Origin: UBA5078 sp040384465
GTDB lineage: Bacteria > Pseudomonadota > Gammaproteobacteria > Pseudomonadales > Pseudohongiellaceae
Direction: 5' to 3'
NCBI GenBank assembly: GCA_040384465.1
Contig: JAZKJF010000005.1
Coordinates: 62,001 to 126,000, forward strand
DNA length: 64,000 nucleotides
Numbering within the stretch: the stretch's first letter is position 1; the number at the start of each line of letters is the position of its first letter. A program made the translations under genes and the position numbers. The notes beneath the pieces were generated by a model, which was not told the DNA's origin, did not search any database, and was given only the letters and a program-made list of their open reading frames with translations. Shown piece by piece: positions 8,236-16,167 of this stretch.

Positions 8236-8973
8236 CTAGCTCTGCCCCACAGTGATTCCTTCCTGCGCGAACACTGCGCGCAACTCCTGAGCAAACACCA
8301 GTGCCTGCGGCGTGTCACCATGCAGGCACAGGGTTTCCGCCTCGACCTGAACCCGACTCCCATCGACTGCCGTGACATAGCCGTCGCGGATCATGCTGAG
8401 TGACTGCGCGACAGCCTGTTGCGGGTCGTGCAGCAGCGCGCGCGGATCACTGCGTGGCACTAATGCTCCCCAGACTGTGTAGGCCCGATCAGCGAAGACT
8501 TCAGCGCGGGTTCGCAGACCGGCCTGCCGAGCGGCATGCAGCAATTCCCCTCCCGCCAACCCGACAATCACCAGCGCTGGGTTGAACTCCTGCAGAACCA
8601 TGACCAGATCCTCCGCGAGGACCCGGTCGGCGGCTGCCTGATTGTAGAGTGCGCCGTGGGGTTTGATATGGGAGAGCTGGGCGCCCTGCGCGGTGACCAA
8701 CGCGTTGATGGCTCCCAGCTGGTAGAGCAGATGATTGCGCAGGCTGGCGAAACCCAGCTGCATCTCGCGGCGTCCGACATGCTCCCGGTCTGGCCAGGAA
8801 GGATGGGCACCAATGCTCACGCCGTGGGCGATAGCCAGACGTATGGCCGTCGTCATGGTATCGGGATCGCCGGCATGGACACCGCAGCTGATATTGACCG
8901 AACTGACGAGGGCCAGTAGTTCGCGGTCGTGAGCGCCGCCTTCGCCGAGGTCAGCATTGAGATCGATATGCAT
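8236..8973 (-). CDS. pxpA: 5-oxoprolinase subunit A (LamB/YcsF family)
   Basis: The 245-residue protein starts MHIDLNADLGEGGAHDRELL, a perfect family signature with the N-x-D-x-GE metal/active-site motif. It continues with VSSVNISCGVHAGDPDTM, GAHPSWPDREHVGRREM and HIKPHGALYNQAA, all hallmarks of YcsF/PxpA. An upstream in-frame start exists, but the family begins at this methionine. PxpA works with PxpB and PxpC to hydrolyse 5-oxoproline to glutamate with ATP. Here pxpB and pxpC lie 2.4 kb away on the same strand, with an unrelated gene inserted in the opposite orientation. Confidence 0.95.
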   Translation of the reverse strand: MHIDLNADLGEGGAHDRELLALVSSVNISCGVHAGDPDTMTTAIRLAIAHGVSIGAHPSWPDREHVGRREMQLGFASLRNHLLYQLGAINALVTAQGAQLSHIKPHGALYNQAAADRVLAEDLVMVLQEFNPALVIVGLAGGELLHAARQAGLRTRAEVFADRAYTVWGALVPRSDPRALLHDPQQAVAQSLSMIRDGYVTAVDGSRVQVEAETLCLHGDTPQALVFAQELRAVFAQEGITVGQS

Positions 8974-9187
8974 GTGGTCGTTCCTGAAATTGTTGTTTGG
9001 AGCATAGAGGATTTGCAGGACAGCTGCCACGTCAACAGCGGAGACCTGAAAAGCATCACTAACGCCCTGTTTCGTCACCCAAAAGCTCAGTAAAGCGCTA
9101 GGCAGTGGCGCGTCCATCGGTTCTAATGCTGCGCATTGCTCGATTCTTCCAGCGCCCCAATCGATGACTAAAGGAACAGAGAAACTG

Positions 9188-11437
9188 ATGTTTGTTGCCA
9201 GGTTCGCCACCCTATGGTGTTTGTTGTTATCAGGACTGTTTTCCTCAGCGGCGCTGGCGCAGTCAACGCCCGTCAGTATCCCTGCCAATCTCCAGGGGCT
9301 GTATCGGCTGGACATGGTGAATACAACGTCTTTGTCTCCCATTGGGGCTACTCAAACTGCCGATGCTACGGACGATATTTTTGTCACCATTACCGAGTAT
9401 GGAGCGCTGTGCGTTGGAGAGTTGACCCTGGAGAATCCTGTGCTGACGGGGGGGCTCTCGATTCGAGCGCTCTGGAGCGTGGAGGCATCGGACCTGCGTT
9501 TTGAACTGGATCTCTCTCAGGACGATTTCGACGGGATCGACGTGCTCTCCAACGAGGGCAGTGCCTATGGGCGTCTGGAGGGAATACGGTTTGGCACTAT
9601 AGGCAGCGATTGTGGCGATGCGCCGGGCAGTACTTCCGATTCAGTGACTTTCTTTGAATTGGCTGAGAGTACTTTCGACACGCTTTTTCCGTCCGGGCCG
9701 TTTACTTATAACCAGGTTGGCAGTGGTTACGACGTCTATCGCTATTATCAGTCGACAGGCATCTATCTGGCGGTGCGCGACAGAGTGGTCTACGCCCGTG
9801 GCGGGGGCTATGGCGAGGCGTTTCGGGAAGTGGGAGCACTGGATGATTTGCTCGTCGACATTTATGGCTTGCTCCGTCCCGACACATTACCCTCGTTCTA
9901 CCACGGTACCTACCTGCTGACGCTGGCCGACACGCAACCGTTTTCGCCGGTGGCCGATGGCACTGAATTGACGTTTGTCATCACCAGCGAAGGGCTGATG
10001 TGTGTTGGCGAACTTGCCTTGTCATTGCCTGCCACCAACGCTGTCGAAACAGCTGCCGTCTGGGTGAACCCCAACGGAGATCAGCGCTATGTGCTGGATT
10101 TGACCCGCGATGATGATCCGCTGGATTTCCAGGATAACCTTGCCACAGGAGAGATTGCTTTCGAGTCTGGCGGGGGCAGGTACTACGGTCGGTTCGAAGG
10201 CGACAAGACTTCGCTGACCACCGAGTGCGCTGATGCGACGGGGGTCAACCCCGATCTGGAGGACATCAACACCTTGTTTGCGACGGCGGAGCAGCAATAC
10301 CCGGCTCTCTTTCCCAGCGGGCCGCAGACATACAATCAGCAGAATGATGGTTTCATCTTCCGCTATTACTACGATTCAGGGGTGTTCGTGGGAGTCAAAG
10401 ACCGGCAGGTGTACCTGAACGGCGGGCAGTTTGGCAGCACTGAGGATCCGGCGCCTATCGGGACGCTCGATGCCGTACTGACGCAATTGAACAATACACC
10501 GGTGAGCGTGAGCCTGCCGGCCTCCATGGCCGGTACCTACACGATGAGTTTCAGTAATGTGACGTCTTTCTCTCCATTCAGCGACGGGACAGCGGCGCAA
10601 GTTGTCATCAACAGTCGAGGCGAGTTATGCCTCGACACACTGGCATTCGGAGTGGCATTTGCCCGTCAGTCAGCTCCGGCTCTTGGGTTCTGGGAGAGTG
10701 GGGATGCAGGGCTTAGCCTGAGCCTTGATCTTACGGATCTCTCGGCGACAGACCTGTCGTTGACTGTCAACTCCACCAGCGGTCTGCTGTACTCCACGTT
10801 GGAGGGATCCCGCACCAGTCTGGTCAGTGGTTGCGGAAGCACTGCCGGTGCTACTGATGTCACTCTGGCGAATCAGTTGTTTGCGTTGGCACAGCTGCAT
10901 TATGCCAGTCTGTTTCCTGCAGGAACGTTGTCCTTCAACCAAGTGAATGGCAATGCTATCAGTCGCTACTATCCGTCTACGGGCATGACTCTGGCGGTAG
11001 AGGGAGCGGCGGTGTCTGTGCGTGGAGGGTCGTACGGTAGCAGCCCTGTACAGATCGGACTACTGCAACCATTGATTCAAGCAATCATTGTGGCCACTAC
11101 CCCGGTGTCACCACCAACGCCGGTGTATGTCTACGACCTCGAAGTCACGGGCACGACGAGGACCCAATTTACGAGCAGCACTGAGGTCAATGGCAGGTTC
11201 GAGAGGAAGCTTTATGCCGTGACGCGTCCTCTTGCTACGGATCAAGCGGCGTTGCGGGCGCTGGTGGAGACAAGTCTGTCGGGCCAGGTACCGCAGATCG
11301 ACTCGGCTGTCATCAGGGTGACGCTGGATACACCGCAGCTATTGATTTTCACGGCGACGGTGGCCAGTGACTCAAACGTTGCTGGTACTCTCATTGAAAG
11401 GGACTACTCGCTTATTTACACGATCCGGAGGCGCTGA
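9188..11437 (+). CDS. Exported protein of unknown function with three ~200-residue repeats
   Basis: The start at 9188 is preferred over the ATG at 9164 because AAAGGA lies 12 bases upstream and a signal peptide begins there (ATLWCLLLSGLFSSAALAQ). The 749-residue protein carries three diverged copies of one unit. Each opens with a GxYxLxxxxxxxFSPxxDG-like strand, has a central [LM]C[VL] cysteine and a second Cys, and ends with LFPSGPxTYNQ, then RYYxSTGxxLxV, then a GGxYG turn. Copies run roughly over residues 35-230, 235-420 and 430-620, and a different C-terminal domain of about 110 residues follows. The LFP...YNQ...RYY...TG ending is a motif seen in many uncharacterised secreted proteobacterial proteins. 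The gene sits between pxpA and pxpBC in opposite orientation. No function is proposed. Confidence 0.85.
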   Translation: MFVARFATLWCLLLSGLFSSAALAQSTPVSIPANLQGLYRLDMVNTTSLSPIGATQTADATDDIFVTITEYGALCVGELTLENPVLTGGLSIRALWSVEASDLRFELDLSQDDFDGIDVLSNEGSAYGRLEGIRFGTIGSDCGDAPGSTSDSVTFFELAESTFDTLFPSGPFTYNQVGSGYDVYRYYQSTGIYLAVRDRVVYARGGGYGEAFREVGALDDLLVDIYGLLRPDTLPSFYHGTYLLTLADTQPFSPVADGTELTFVITSEGLMCVGELALSLPATNAVETAAVWVNPNGDQRYVLDLTRDDDPLDFQDNLATGEIAFESGGGRYYGRFEGDKTSLTTECADATGVNPDLEDINTLFATAEQQYPALFPSGPQTYNQQNDGFIFRYYYDSGVFVGVKDRQVYLNGGQFGSTEDPAPIGTLDAVLTQLNNTPVSVSLPASMAGTYTMSFSNVTSFSPFSDGTAAQVVINSRGELCLDTLAFGVAFARQSAPALGFWESGDAGLSLSLDLTDLSATDLSLTVNSTSGLLYSTLEGSRTSLVSGCGSTAGATDVTLANQLFALAQLHYASLFPAGTLSFNQVNGNAISRYYPSTGMTLAVEGAAVSVRGGSYGSSPVQIGLLQPLIQAIIVATTPVSPPTPVYVYDLEVTGTTRTQFTSSTEVNGRFERKLYAVTRPLATDQAALRALVETSLSGQVPQIDSAVIRVTLDTPQLLIFTATVASDSNVAGTLIERDYSLIYTIRRR

Positions 11438-12434
11438 AAACCTGTTCCGTGGCAACGAGTTCCTGCAGGCGTTTCAGATAGTGCGCCTGCCGTGCGCTGG
11501 CAGCGATTGCCTCCTGGAGGGAGACCAGGACGAAGTAGACTGATGTGCCGGGGGGGAAGTGCGCCAACTGCCACAGGTCTGCGCGAATGACGCTGGCGAT
11601 ACGGGGGTAGCCGCCGATGGTTTGTGCGTCGTTGGCGAGCACGATAGGCAGTCCATCCGGCGGCACCTGCACATCGCCGGGCAGCACTCCGGCAGAAGGT
11701 TGATCGAGAGTTTGTTCAAGCTGGAGAGCCGTCCCTTTCAGCCGCAGACCCATGCGGTTGCTCTGATGGCTGATGCGCCAGGGCTGGCTCCAGAGCAAGA
11801 CCTGGGAGTCGGTGGTAAACGACTCGTAGTCCGGTCCCGGCAAGGCTCGCAGAATGTGTGACGGAGACAGAGGGCGAATGCCTCTGCCTGCTTTGACCAG
11901 AGGCTGTGTGGCGGCGCCGATAGGCAGCTTGTCCCCTGCCTGCAATGCCCGCCCCTCCAACCCTCCGAAACCTGCCTGCATATCTGTGCTGCGTGAACCG
12001 AGCACTGTGGGCACGTCTATGCCACCGGAGAAGGCCAGGTAGCAGCGGGCGCCGGGTATCAGTGGTTTGTTCAATGTCAGGGTCTCGCCAGAATGGATAA
12101 TCGACACATGGCCGGGCAGCAGCGCGGTGGCATCGGGGGCGTTGCGGGCAGCGGCAAAACCACTGCCGCTCATCGCGATGGCGCAATCCTGCGGGAAATG
12201 CAGCACCAGCGGGCCGACGCTGATCTCCAGCACGGCGGCATCCGGCGCATTCCCCAGCAGGAGATTGGCTTGTTGCATCGCGATGGGGTCGAGGGCGCCG
12301 GTCTGACTGACACCGAGATGACGAAATCCGTGGCGGCCCGCATCCTGAATGGTGGTGAGTGCGCCGCAGCGAATCACTTCGATGAAAGCTCCAACGGGAT
12401 TTTCGATGAGAGCTTCAGTGAGAGCATCACTCAT
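11412..12434 (-). CDS. pxpC: 5-oxoprolinase subunit C (KipA / allophanate hydrolase subunit 2 family)
   Basis: The 340-residue product carries the family signature IRCGALTTIQDAGRHGFRHL followed by GVSQTGALDPIAMQQAN, LLGN and later YLAFSGGIDVPTVLGSRST. These are characteristic of the biotin-dependent-carboxylase-like AHS2 domain. The C-terminal part has SNRMGLRLKG and DVQVPPDGLPIVLANDAQT. It functions with PxpA and PxpB in ATP-dependent cleavage of 5-oxoproline. Its start overlaps the stop of pxpB by four bases, indicating translational coupling. Its 3' end overlaps the convergent three-repeat gene by 26 bases. Confidence 0.93.
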   Translation of the reverse strand: MSDALTEALIENPVGAFIEVIRCGALTTIQDAGRHGFRHLGVSQTGALDPIAMQQANLLLGNAPDAAVLEISVGPLVLHFPQDCAIAMSGSGFAAARNAPDATALLPGHVSIIHSGETLTLNKPLIPGARCYLAFSGGIDVPTVLGSRSTDMQAGFGGLEGRALQAGDKLPIGAATQPLVKAGRGIRPLSPSHILRALPGPDYESFTTDSQVLLWSQPWRISHQSNRMGLRLKGTALQLEQTLDQPSAGVLPGDVQVPPDGLPIVLANDAQTIGGYPRIASVIRADLWQLAHFPPGTSVYFVLVSLQEAIAASARQAHYLKRLQELVATEQVFSASGSCK

Positions 12435-13168
12435 GGTGCCGACCTTGCTGCTACGAAGCGCACCGTATCTCCGGCTATGAGCAGGGCAGGTTGCTCCCTG
12501 CTCGGATCAAACAGCATCAGCGCAGTCCGACCGATGATGTGCCAGCCGCCAGGGCTTGCTGAAGGATAGACTGCGGTTTGATTGCCACCGATAGCGACAG
12601 AGCCTGCGGGAATTGACAGTCGTGGTGTGGCCCGGCGCGGGATGGCCAGTGCCGGGTCGAGGCCGCCCAGGTAAGCGAAACCTGGTTGAAACCCTAGACA
12701 GAAAACGCGATAGAGACCGGCGCTGTGTCGAGCAATGATCGCGTCCCCGGAGAGTCCTGTGTGGGCGGCGACGGTTTGCAAATCGGGCCCGGCTTCCCCG
12801 CCATAGGTCACCGGGATGGTGATTGTCCGCCCTGGGCTGTCGGTTGGGGAGACGCTGTTCCAGCAGGTCAGAACATGGTCAGTCAGAGTGTCGATGCGTG
12901 TTTGCGTTGAGAGATTGTCCGTCGACGCTACCCTCAGCAGCAGATTGCCCATGCCAGGCACAATTTCCAGCAGTCCCAGCTCTGCACGGCGAGACTCCAG
13001 CGCTTCTACCAACGCCCACAGGCGTTGTTGCAGTGGCAACGTGGGGCGGCTTTCTCCTGCTGCGGTGAACTGGAACAGGAGAGCATCCTCGGCGAGTCTT
13101 GACACGCGCGGAGTGGGGGCAAGGGGAGTGGCGACAAGCGGTTCGTGTGAGGCTATATTGGTTGTCAT
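12431..13168 (-). CDS. pxpB: 5-oxoprolinase subunit B (KipI / allophanate hydrolase subunit 1 family)
   Basis: The 245-residue protein has the AHS1 fold signatures: an N-terminal LAEDALLFQF, a central TIPVTYGGEAGPDLQTVAAHTGLS, then FCLGFQPGFAYLGGLDPALAIPRRATPR, split here by position, and the end GGWHIIGRTALMLFDPSREQPAL. It forms the PxpBC complex with the product of the following overlapping gene. About 30 extra residues precede the usual family start, so a start further inside is possible. It is the first gene of the pxpBC pair and is divergent from the SIMPL gene, with about 58 bases between. Confidence 0.93.
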   Translation of the reverse strand: MTTNIASHEPLVATPLAPTPRVSRLAEDALLFQFTAAGESRPTLPLQQRLWALVEALESRRAELGLLEIVPGMGNLLLRVASTDNLSTQTRIDTLTDHVLTCWNSVSPTDSPGRTITIPVTYGGEAGPDLQTVAAHTGLSGDAIIARHSAGLYRVFCLGFQPGFAYLGGLDPALAIPRRATPRLSIPAGSVAIGGNQTAVYPSASPGGWHIIGRTALMLFDPSREQPALLIAGDTVRFVAARSAP

Positions 13169-13226
13169 TGCGGGTAATCTATAGCACTGCCCGTATGAAT
13201 ACCACGACTCAAAAAGGATGCTGAAG

Positions 13227-13952
13227 ATGAAATCGATTCCAACACTTATTGGCGCTGCTGCGCTTGGTTTGTCGCTGCTGCTGCCCCCTGTTCACGCCCA
13301 GGATATCAATCTGTTGCCAGAAGGGCAGACGCTGTTGACGTTGTCCGTGACTGAGCGTGTCAATGTTGAGCAGGACACCCTGATTGCGACTCTGCGAATC
13401 GAGCGCGAGAGTCCTGATGCGGGGACTTTGCAGCGAGAGATCAATGCCGCGATGGCACAGGCGCTTGAGGAGACGGATGATGTTGCAGAGGTGAAGGTCG
13501 CTACTGGTTACTACTCGGTCTATCAGTACAGCAACCAGCCGCAAGGCGGGCGGGTGGAAGACGTGTGGCGTGGCTCGCAGTCGATCACCTTGGAGGGGCA
13601 GGACGCACAGAAAGTGCTGGAGCTTGCTGGTGTTATTCAGGCGCTGGGTTTTGTGATGAGCGAGTTAGGGTACACGCTCAGTACGCAGCGCGCTGACGAG
13701 GTCCGCGACAGCCTGATGGAGAGTGCGATCGCCCGAGCGCGGGCCAATGCCGAGCGCGCTGCTCGTGCCTTGGGAAAAACGGAAGTGGATATCGCTGTGC
13801 TGGACATCGATGCATCGCTGGGATACTCGCAGCCACAGATGATGGTGCGCGAGCTGGCCATGGACGCGATGGCTCAGAAATCAGAACCTGTGGCAGCGGC
13901 GGGAGAATCCGAGGTGTCCCTGACCGTGCGCGTGCAGGCAGTGGCCAAATGA
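13227..13952 (+). CDS. SIMPL domain-containing (DUF541) exported protein
   Basis: The ATG at 13227 is used rather than the one at 13218 because AAAGGA is then nine bases upstream. The 241-residue protein has a signal peptide (LIGAAALGLSLLLPPVHAQ). The rest matches the SIMPL/DUF541 layout: LLTLSVTERVNVEQDTL, then an NxA/AMAQALE helix, GYYSVYQYSNQP, and a late ARANAERAARALGKTEV helix. Bacterial members form periplasmic ring oligomers. Their function is poorly known and sometimes linked to oxidative stress. It is followed by a hairpin terminator shared with the convergent DUF4136 gene. Confidence 0.85.
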   Translation: MKSIPTLIGAAALGLSLLLPPVHAQDINLLPEGQTLLTLSVTERVNVEQDTLIATLRIERESPDAGTLQREINAAMAQALEETDDVAEVKVATGYYSVYQYSNQPQGGRVEDVWRGSQSITLEGQDAQKVLELAGVIQALGFVMSELGYTLSTQRADEVRDSLMESAIARARANAERAARALGKTEVDIAVLDIDASLGYSQPQMMVRELAMDAMAQKSEPVAAAGESEVSLTVRVQAVAK

Positions 13953-13984
13953 AAAGGCCAGAGCGTCTTGTTTCGCTCCGGCCT
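13953..13984 (-). terminator. Terminator of the DUF4136 gene
   Basis: On the minus strand, GGCCGGAGCG pairs with CGCTCTGGCC (one G-T pair) around an eight-base loop and is followed by TTTT. It sits just behind the minus-strand stop at 14001. On the plus strand the tail is not T-rich. Confidence 0.6.
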
Positions 13985-14000
13985 CGTGATCCTGTTGGAA

Positions 14001-14534
14001 TCAGTCCAGACGGCTCGGGTAGGCTTCCAGCAGATCCTGGAATGTTTCCAGAAACGCGCTGCGGGCACCGCCTTCGTGCATGTATTCACCGGGGCTGACG
14101 CTGTGGATGCGGCTTATTTGTCCGCCCCACACTGCTTTCCCGCCTGCTCTTTCGCGAATCGCAATATCAATGGTGGCGATATAGTTGAGTTCCACATTGA
14201 TCGACTCCATGCGCACGAACGGGTCGACATTCTGTGTTTCCGGATCCAGGTTGACGTGCCTGTAGGACAGGGTGACGATGAGGTCGCTGCGCTGATCGTT
14301 GCGGGTCAGGCCGCGCTCCTGGAACGCAGTGTCGAACTCGCTCACCATGTAGTCGCGCAGGAAAATCGGCATATCCACTGTTTCAACGCCGAAGGTTGTG
14401 TAGGTGTCATAGTTGCCGGGGCAGCACAATGTAACCGTATTTCCAATCCGCATCCCCGGTCCTGTGGCGCAACTCGCCAGAGACAGAGCCATCACAATGA
14501 ATACGACCGTCTTGCCGAACTTCACCTTGAGCAT
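14001..14534 (-). CDS. DUF4136 family lipoprotein
   Basis: The start at 14534 has CGAGGAGAG upstream and gives a 177-residue protein. The N-terminus is a lipoprotein signal (VVFIVMALSLASC), with the lipobox L-A-S-C. The body matches the DUF4136 layout of small periplasmic lipoproteins: an early YDTYTTFGVE strand, LTRNDQRSDLIVTLSYRHVN, and a late ATIDIAIRERAGGKAVWGGQ. No biochemical function is known for the family. It would be anchored to a membrane facing the periplasm. Confidence 0.75.
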   Translation of the reverse strand: MLKVKFGKTVVFIVMALSLASCATGPGMRIGNTVTLCCPGNYDTYTTFGVETVDMPIFLRDYMVSEFDTAFQERGLTRNDQRSDLIVTLSYRHVNLDPETQNVDPFVRMESINVELNYIATIDIAIRERAGGKAVWGGQISRIHSVSPGEYMHEGGARSAFLETFQDLLEAYPSRLD

Positions 14535-14897
14535 AATTCTCTCCTCGTGATTTGAATATCCAAGCACCGTGTGCTTTCACACGATGTGCACACCTTACAC
14601 CCACAGGTAATCCAAAATTTTGATATGCATCGTGTTTTGGTGACTTCGGTGTACACCTGCCGCGCGGCGTGGGTCAGACCTGCGTTACTGTTTGATTGGA
14701 AAAGGAAATTGCTTAAATGAACGTGGGTTAATAGCCTTAGAGTCGTATTTTGGGGATGTAAACTCTTGTGAAAAGTGACGAGGACTTTTAATTGATTATT
14801 GAGGTTTTAAGCTGTTTAATCGGGTTTATATTTTTAAAAAATATATGAAAAACAATTGATTGCGCGGGTCTGACCCGCGCGCGGTGGGGTTAGGGGG
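14535..14897. other. Gene-free interval with GGGTC(T/A)GACCC palindromes
   Basis: This 363-base stretch separates two minus-strand genes. The centre (about 14700-14860) is notably AT-rich against its neighbours. One clean palindrome (14862-14880) lies right behind the stop at 14898, and a second, degenerate copy of the same motif is at 14666-14684. No convincing open frame was seen. It presumably also holds the promoter of the DUF4136 gene at its left edge. Confidence 0.6.
14862..14880 (-). repeat. GGGTCTGACCC palindromic repeat, copy 1
   Basis: GCGCGGGTC, one central base, then GACCCGCGC: a perfect 9-base inverted repeat. On the minus strand it comes 18 bases after the stop of the adaptor gene and is followed by AATCAATTGTTTTT, so it could act as a terminator. 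A near-identical copy follows the next minus-strand transcription unit at 19664. Confidence 0.7.
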
Positions 14898-16157
14898 TTA
14901 GGGGGTTAGTTGAATGCGTTCCATCTCGGTCATCTGACTGTAGCTGGAGGTGATGACGCGTTCGCCGGTCTCCAGGCCCTCGGTGATTTCCAGATAACGA
15001 CTGTTGCGTCGTCCTGTGCGGATGTCGCGTCGGGTCGCGTACTCGCCATTGGCATCCACCACAAACACCCAGTTGCCTCCGGTGTCCTGCAGGAATCCAC
15101 CGAGTGGCAGCAGCAATGACTCCACGGGATTTCCCAGCGTCAGGTCGAGCTGCAGGGTTTGCCCACGTCGCAGATTGCCAGGAGCAGCGCCCTCAAACAC
15201 CAGATCCACCTCGAAGGTTCCCTCAGTGATTTCCGGATATACCTTGATGACGCGCGCCTGATACGATTGGCCATCCAGCGTAAACCGCGCCGATTGCTCC
15301 GCCGTCACACGCGCCACGTAGTACTCATCGACCTGTGCCACGATCTTGTATTGCTCGATGACATCAATCTGCCCCAGACGCTGACCTCGAATCTTGTTCT
15401 CGCCGACCTCGACTGGCAGTGAAGTCAACTGTCCCGCAATCGGTGCGCGCACCAGTAGATTCTCGAAGCTGCTCTGCGACAGCGCCAGATTTTCCTCGAG
15501 TTTTTCAACCTGCAGTGCAATTTGTGTCTGGCGATCCCCGCGAATGCGCTCCTCCAGCATTTGCCGGGCCTTGCTGTTCTCCAGCACTCTGCGCTGATAC
15601 GCGAGTTCGTCGACAATCGCTTCATACTGCTCGCGAGACACCAGATTGTCGTTCACCAGTTGCAGCTGGCGCCTCTCCTGACGCTCCAGCACCTGAATAC
15701 GGTATTCGACTTCGATTAGCTGTCGCTCCGTATTCAGTTTGGTGGTCTCCAGCGTGTTGGAGATATTGGAGAGGTTGTTGAGTTGCTCCGTGATGGACGT
15801 GTCATTGCGCGCCACATTCAGACGCAGGTCTGTGTTGCTCAGTTGCAACAACGGCTGGCCTGCCTCCACGAAACTGCCTTCTTCGACCAGCACAGCCTCC
15901 ACCACCCCGCCATCTACAGCGTCGAGAAACACACTGTTGAGTGGCTGGATGGTGCCGCGAATCGGAGTGATGTCTTCAAAGGCGCCGTATTGCACACTGG
16001 CGATTGTGGTCTGTTCCTGCGGCAGGCGATAGGTGCGAATCGATGCATCCGCCAGCATGCCCCACGCGAACCACATCACGCCCGCCACTGCCGCCGAGAT
16101 CAGTGCCCATTGCCACAAGGGCATCTTTCTCTTTTCGATCACTCTATCCATGGCCAT
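14898..16157 (-). CDS. Periplasmic adaptor (HlyD/MacA family) of an ABC exporter
   Basis: The 419-residue protein has a short cytoplasmic start (ending KRKMPLWQW), one membrane segment (ALISAAVAGVMWFAWGML), and a lipoyl/barrel half (TPIRGTIQPLNSVFLDAV, then EAGQPLLQLSNTDL). A long coiled coil of about residues 110-215 follows, then the second half of the lipoyl domain (LLVRAPIAGQLTSLPVEVG) and beta-barrel and membrane-proximal domains. This is the adaptor architecture of MacAB- or RND-type exporters. It is the last gene of a three-gene operon with ATPase and permease, its start lying 11 bases behind the permease stop. An outer-membrane channel is not encoded nearby. Confidence 0.88.
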   Translation of the reverse strand: MAMDRVIEKRKMPLWQWALISAAVAGVMWFAWGMLADASIRTYRLPQEQTTIASVQYGAFEDITPIRGTIQPLNSVFLDAVDGGVVEAVLVEEGSFVEAGQPLLQLSNTDLRLNVARNDTSITEQLNNLSNISNTLETTKLNTERQLIEVEYRIQVLERQERRQLQLVNDNLVSREQYEAIVDELAYQRRVLENSKARQMLEERIRGDRQTQIALQVEKLEENLALSQSSFENLLVRAPIAGQLTSLPVEVGENKIRGQRLGQIDVIEQYKIVAQVDEYYVARVTAEQSARFTLDGQSYQARVIKVYPEITEGTFEVDLVFEGAAPGNLRRGQTLQLDLTLGNPVESLLLPLGGFLQDTGGNWVFVVDANGEYATRRDIRTGRRNSRYLEITEGLETGERVITSSYSQMTEMERIQLTP

Positions 16158-16167
16158 GCTGATTCAC

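Noticed and set aside
14700..14860. Replication origin or promoter island in AT-rich DNA
   Set aside because: No DnaA box cluster or gene context (dnaA, dnaN, gyrB) was found; only the neighbouring palindromes are supported.
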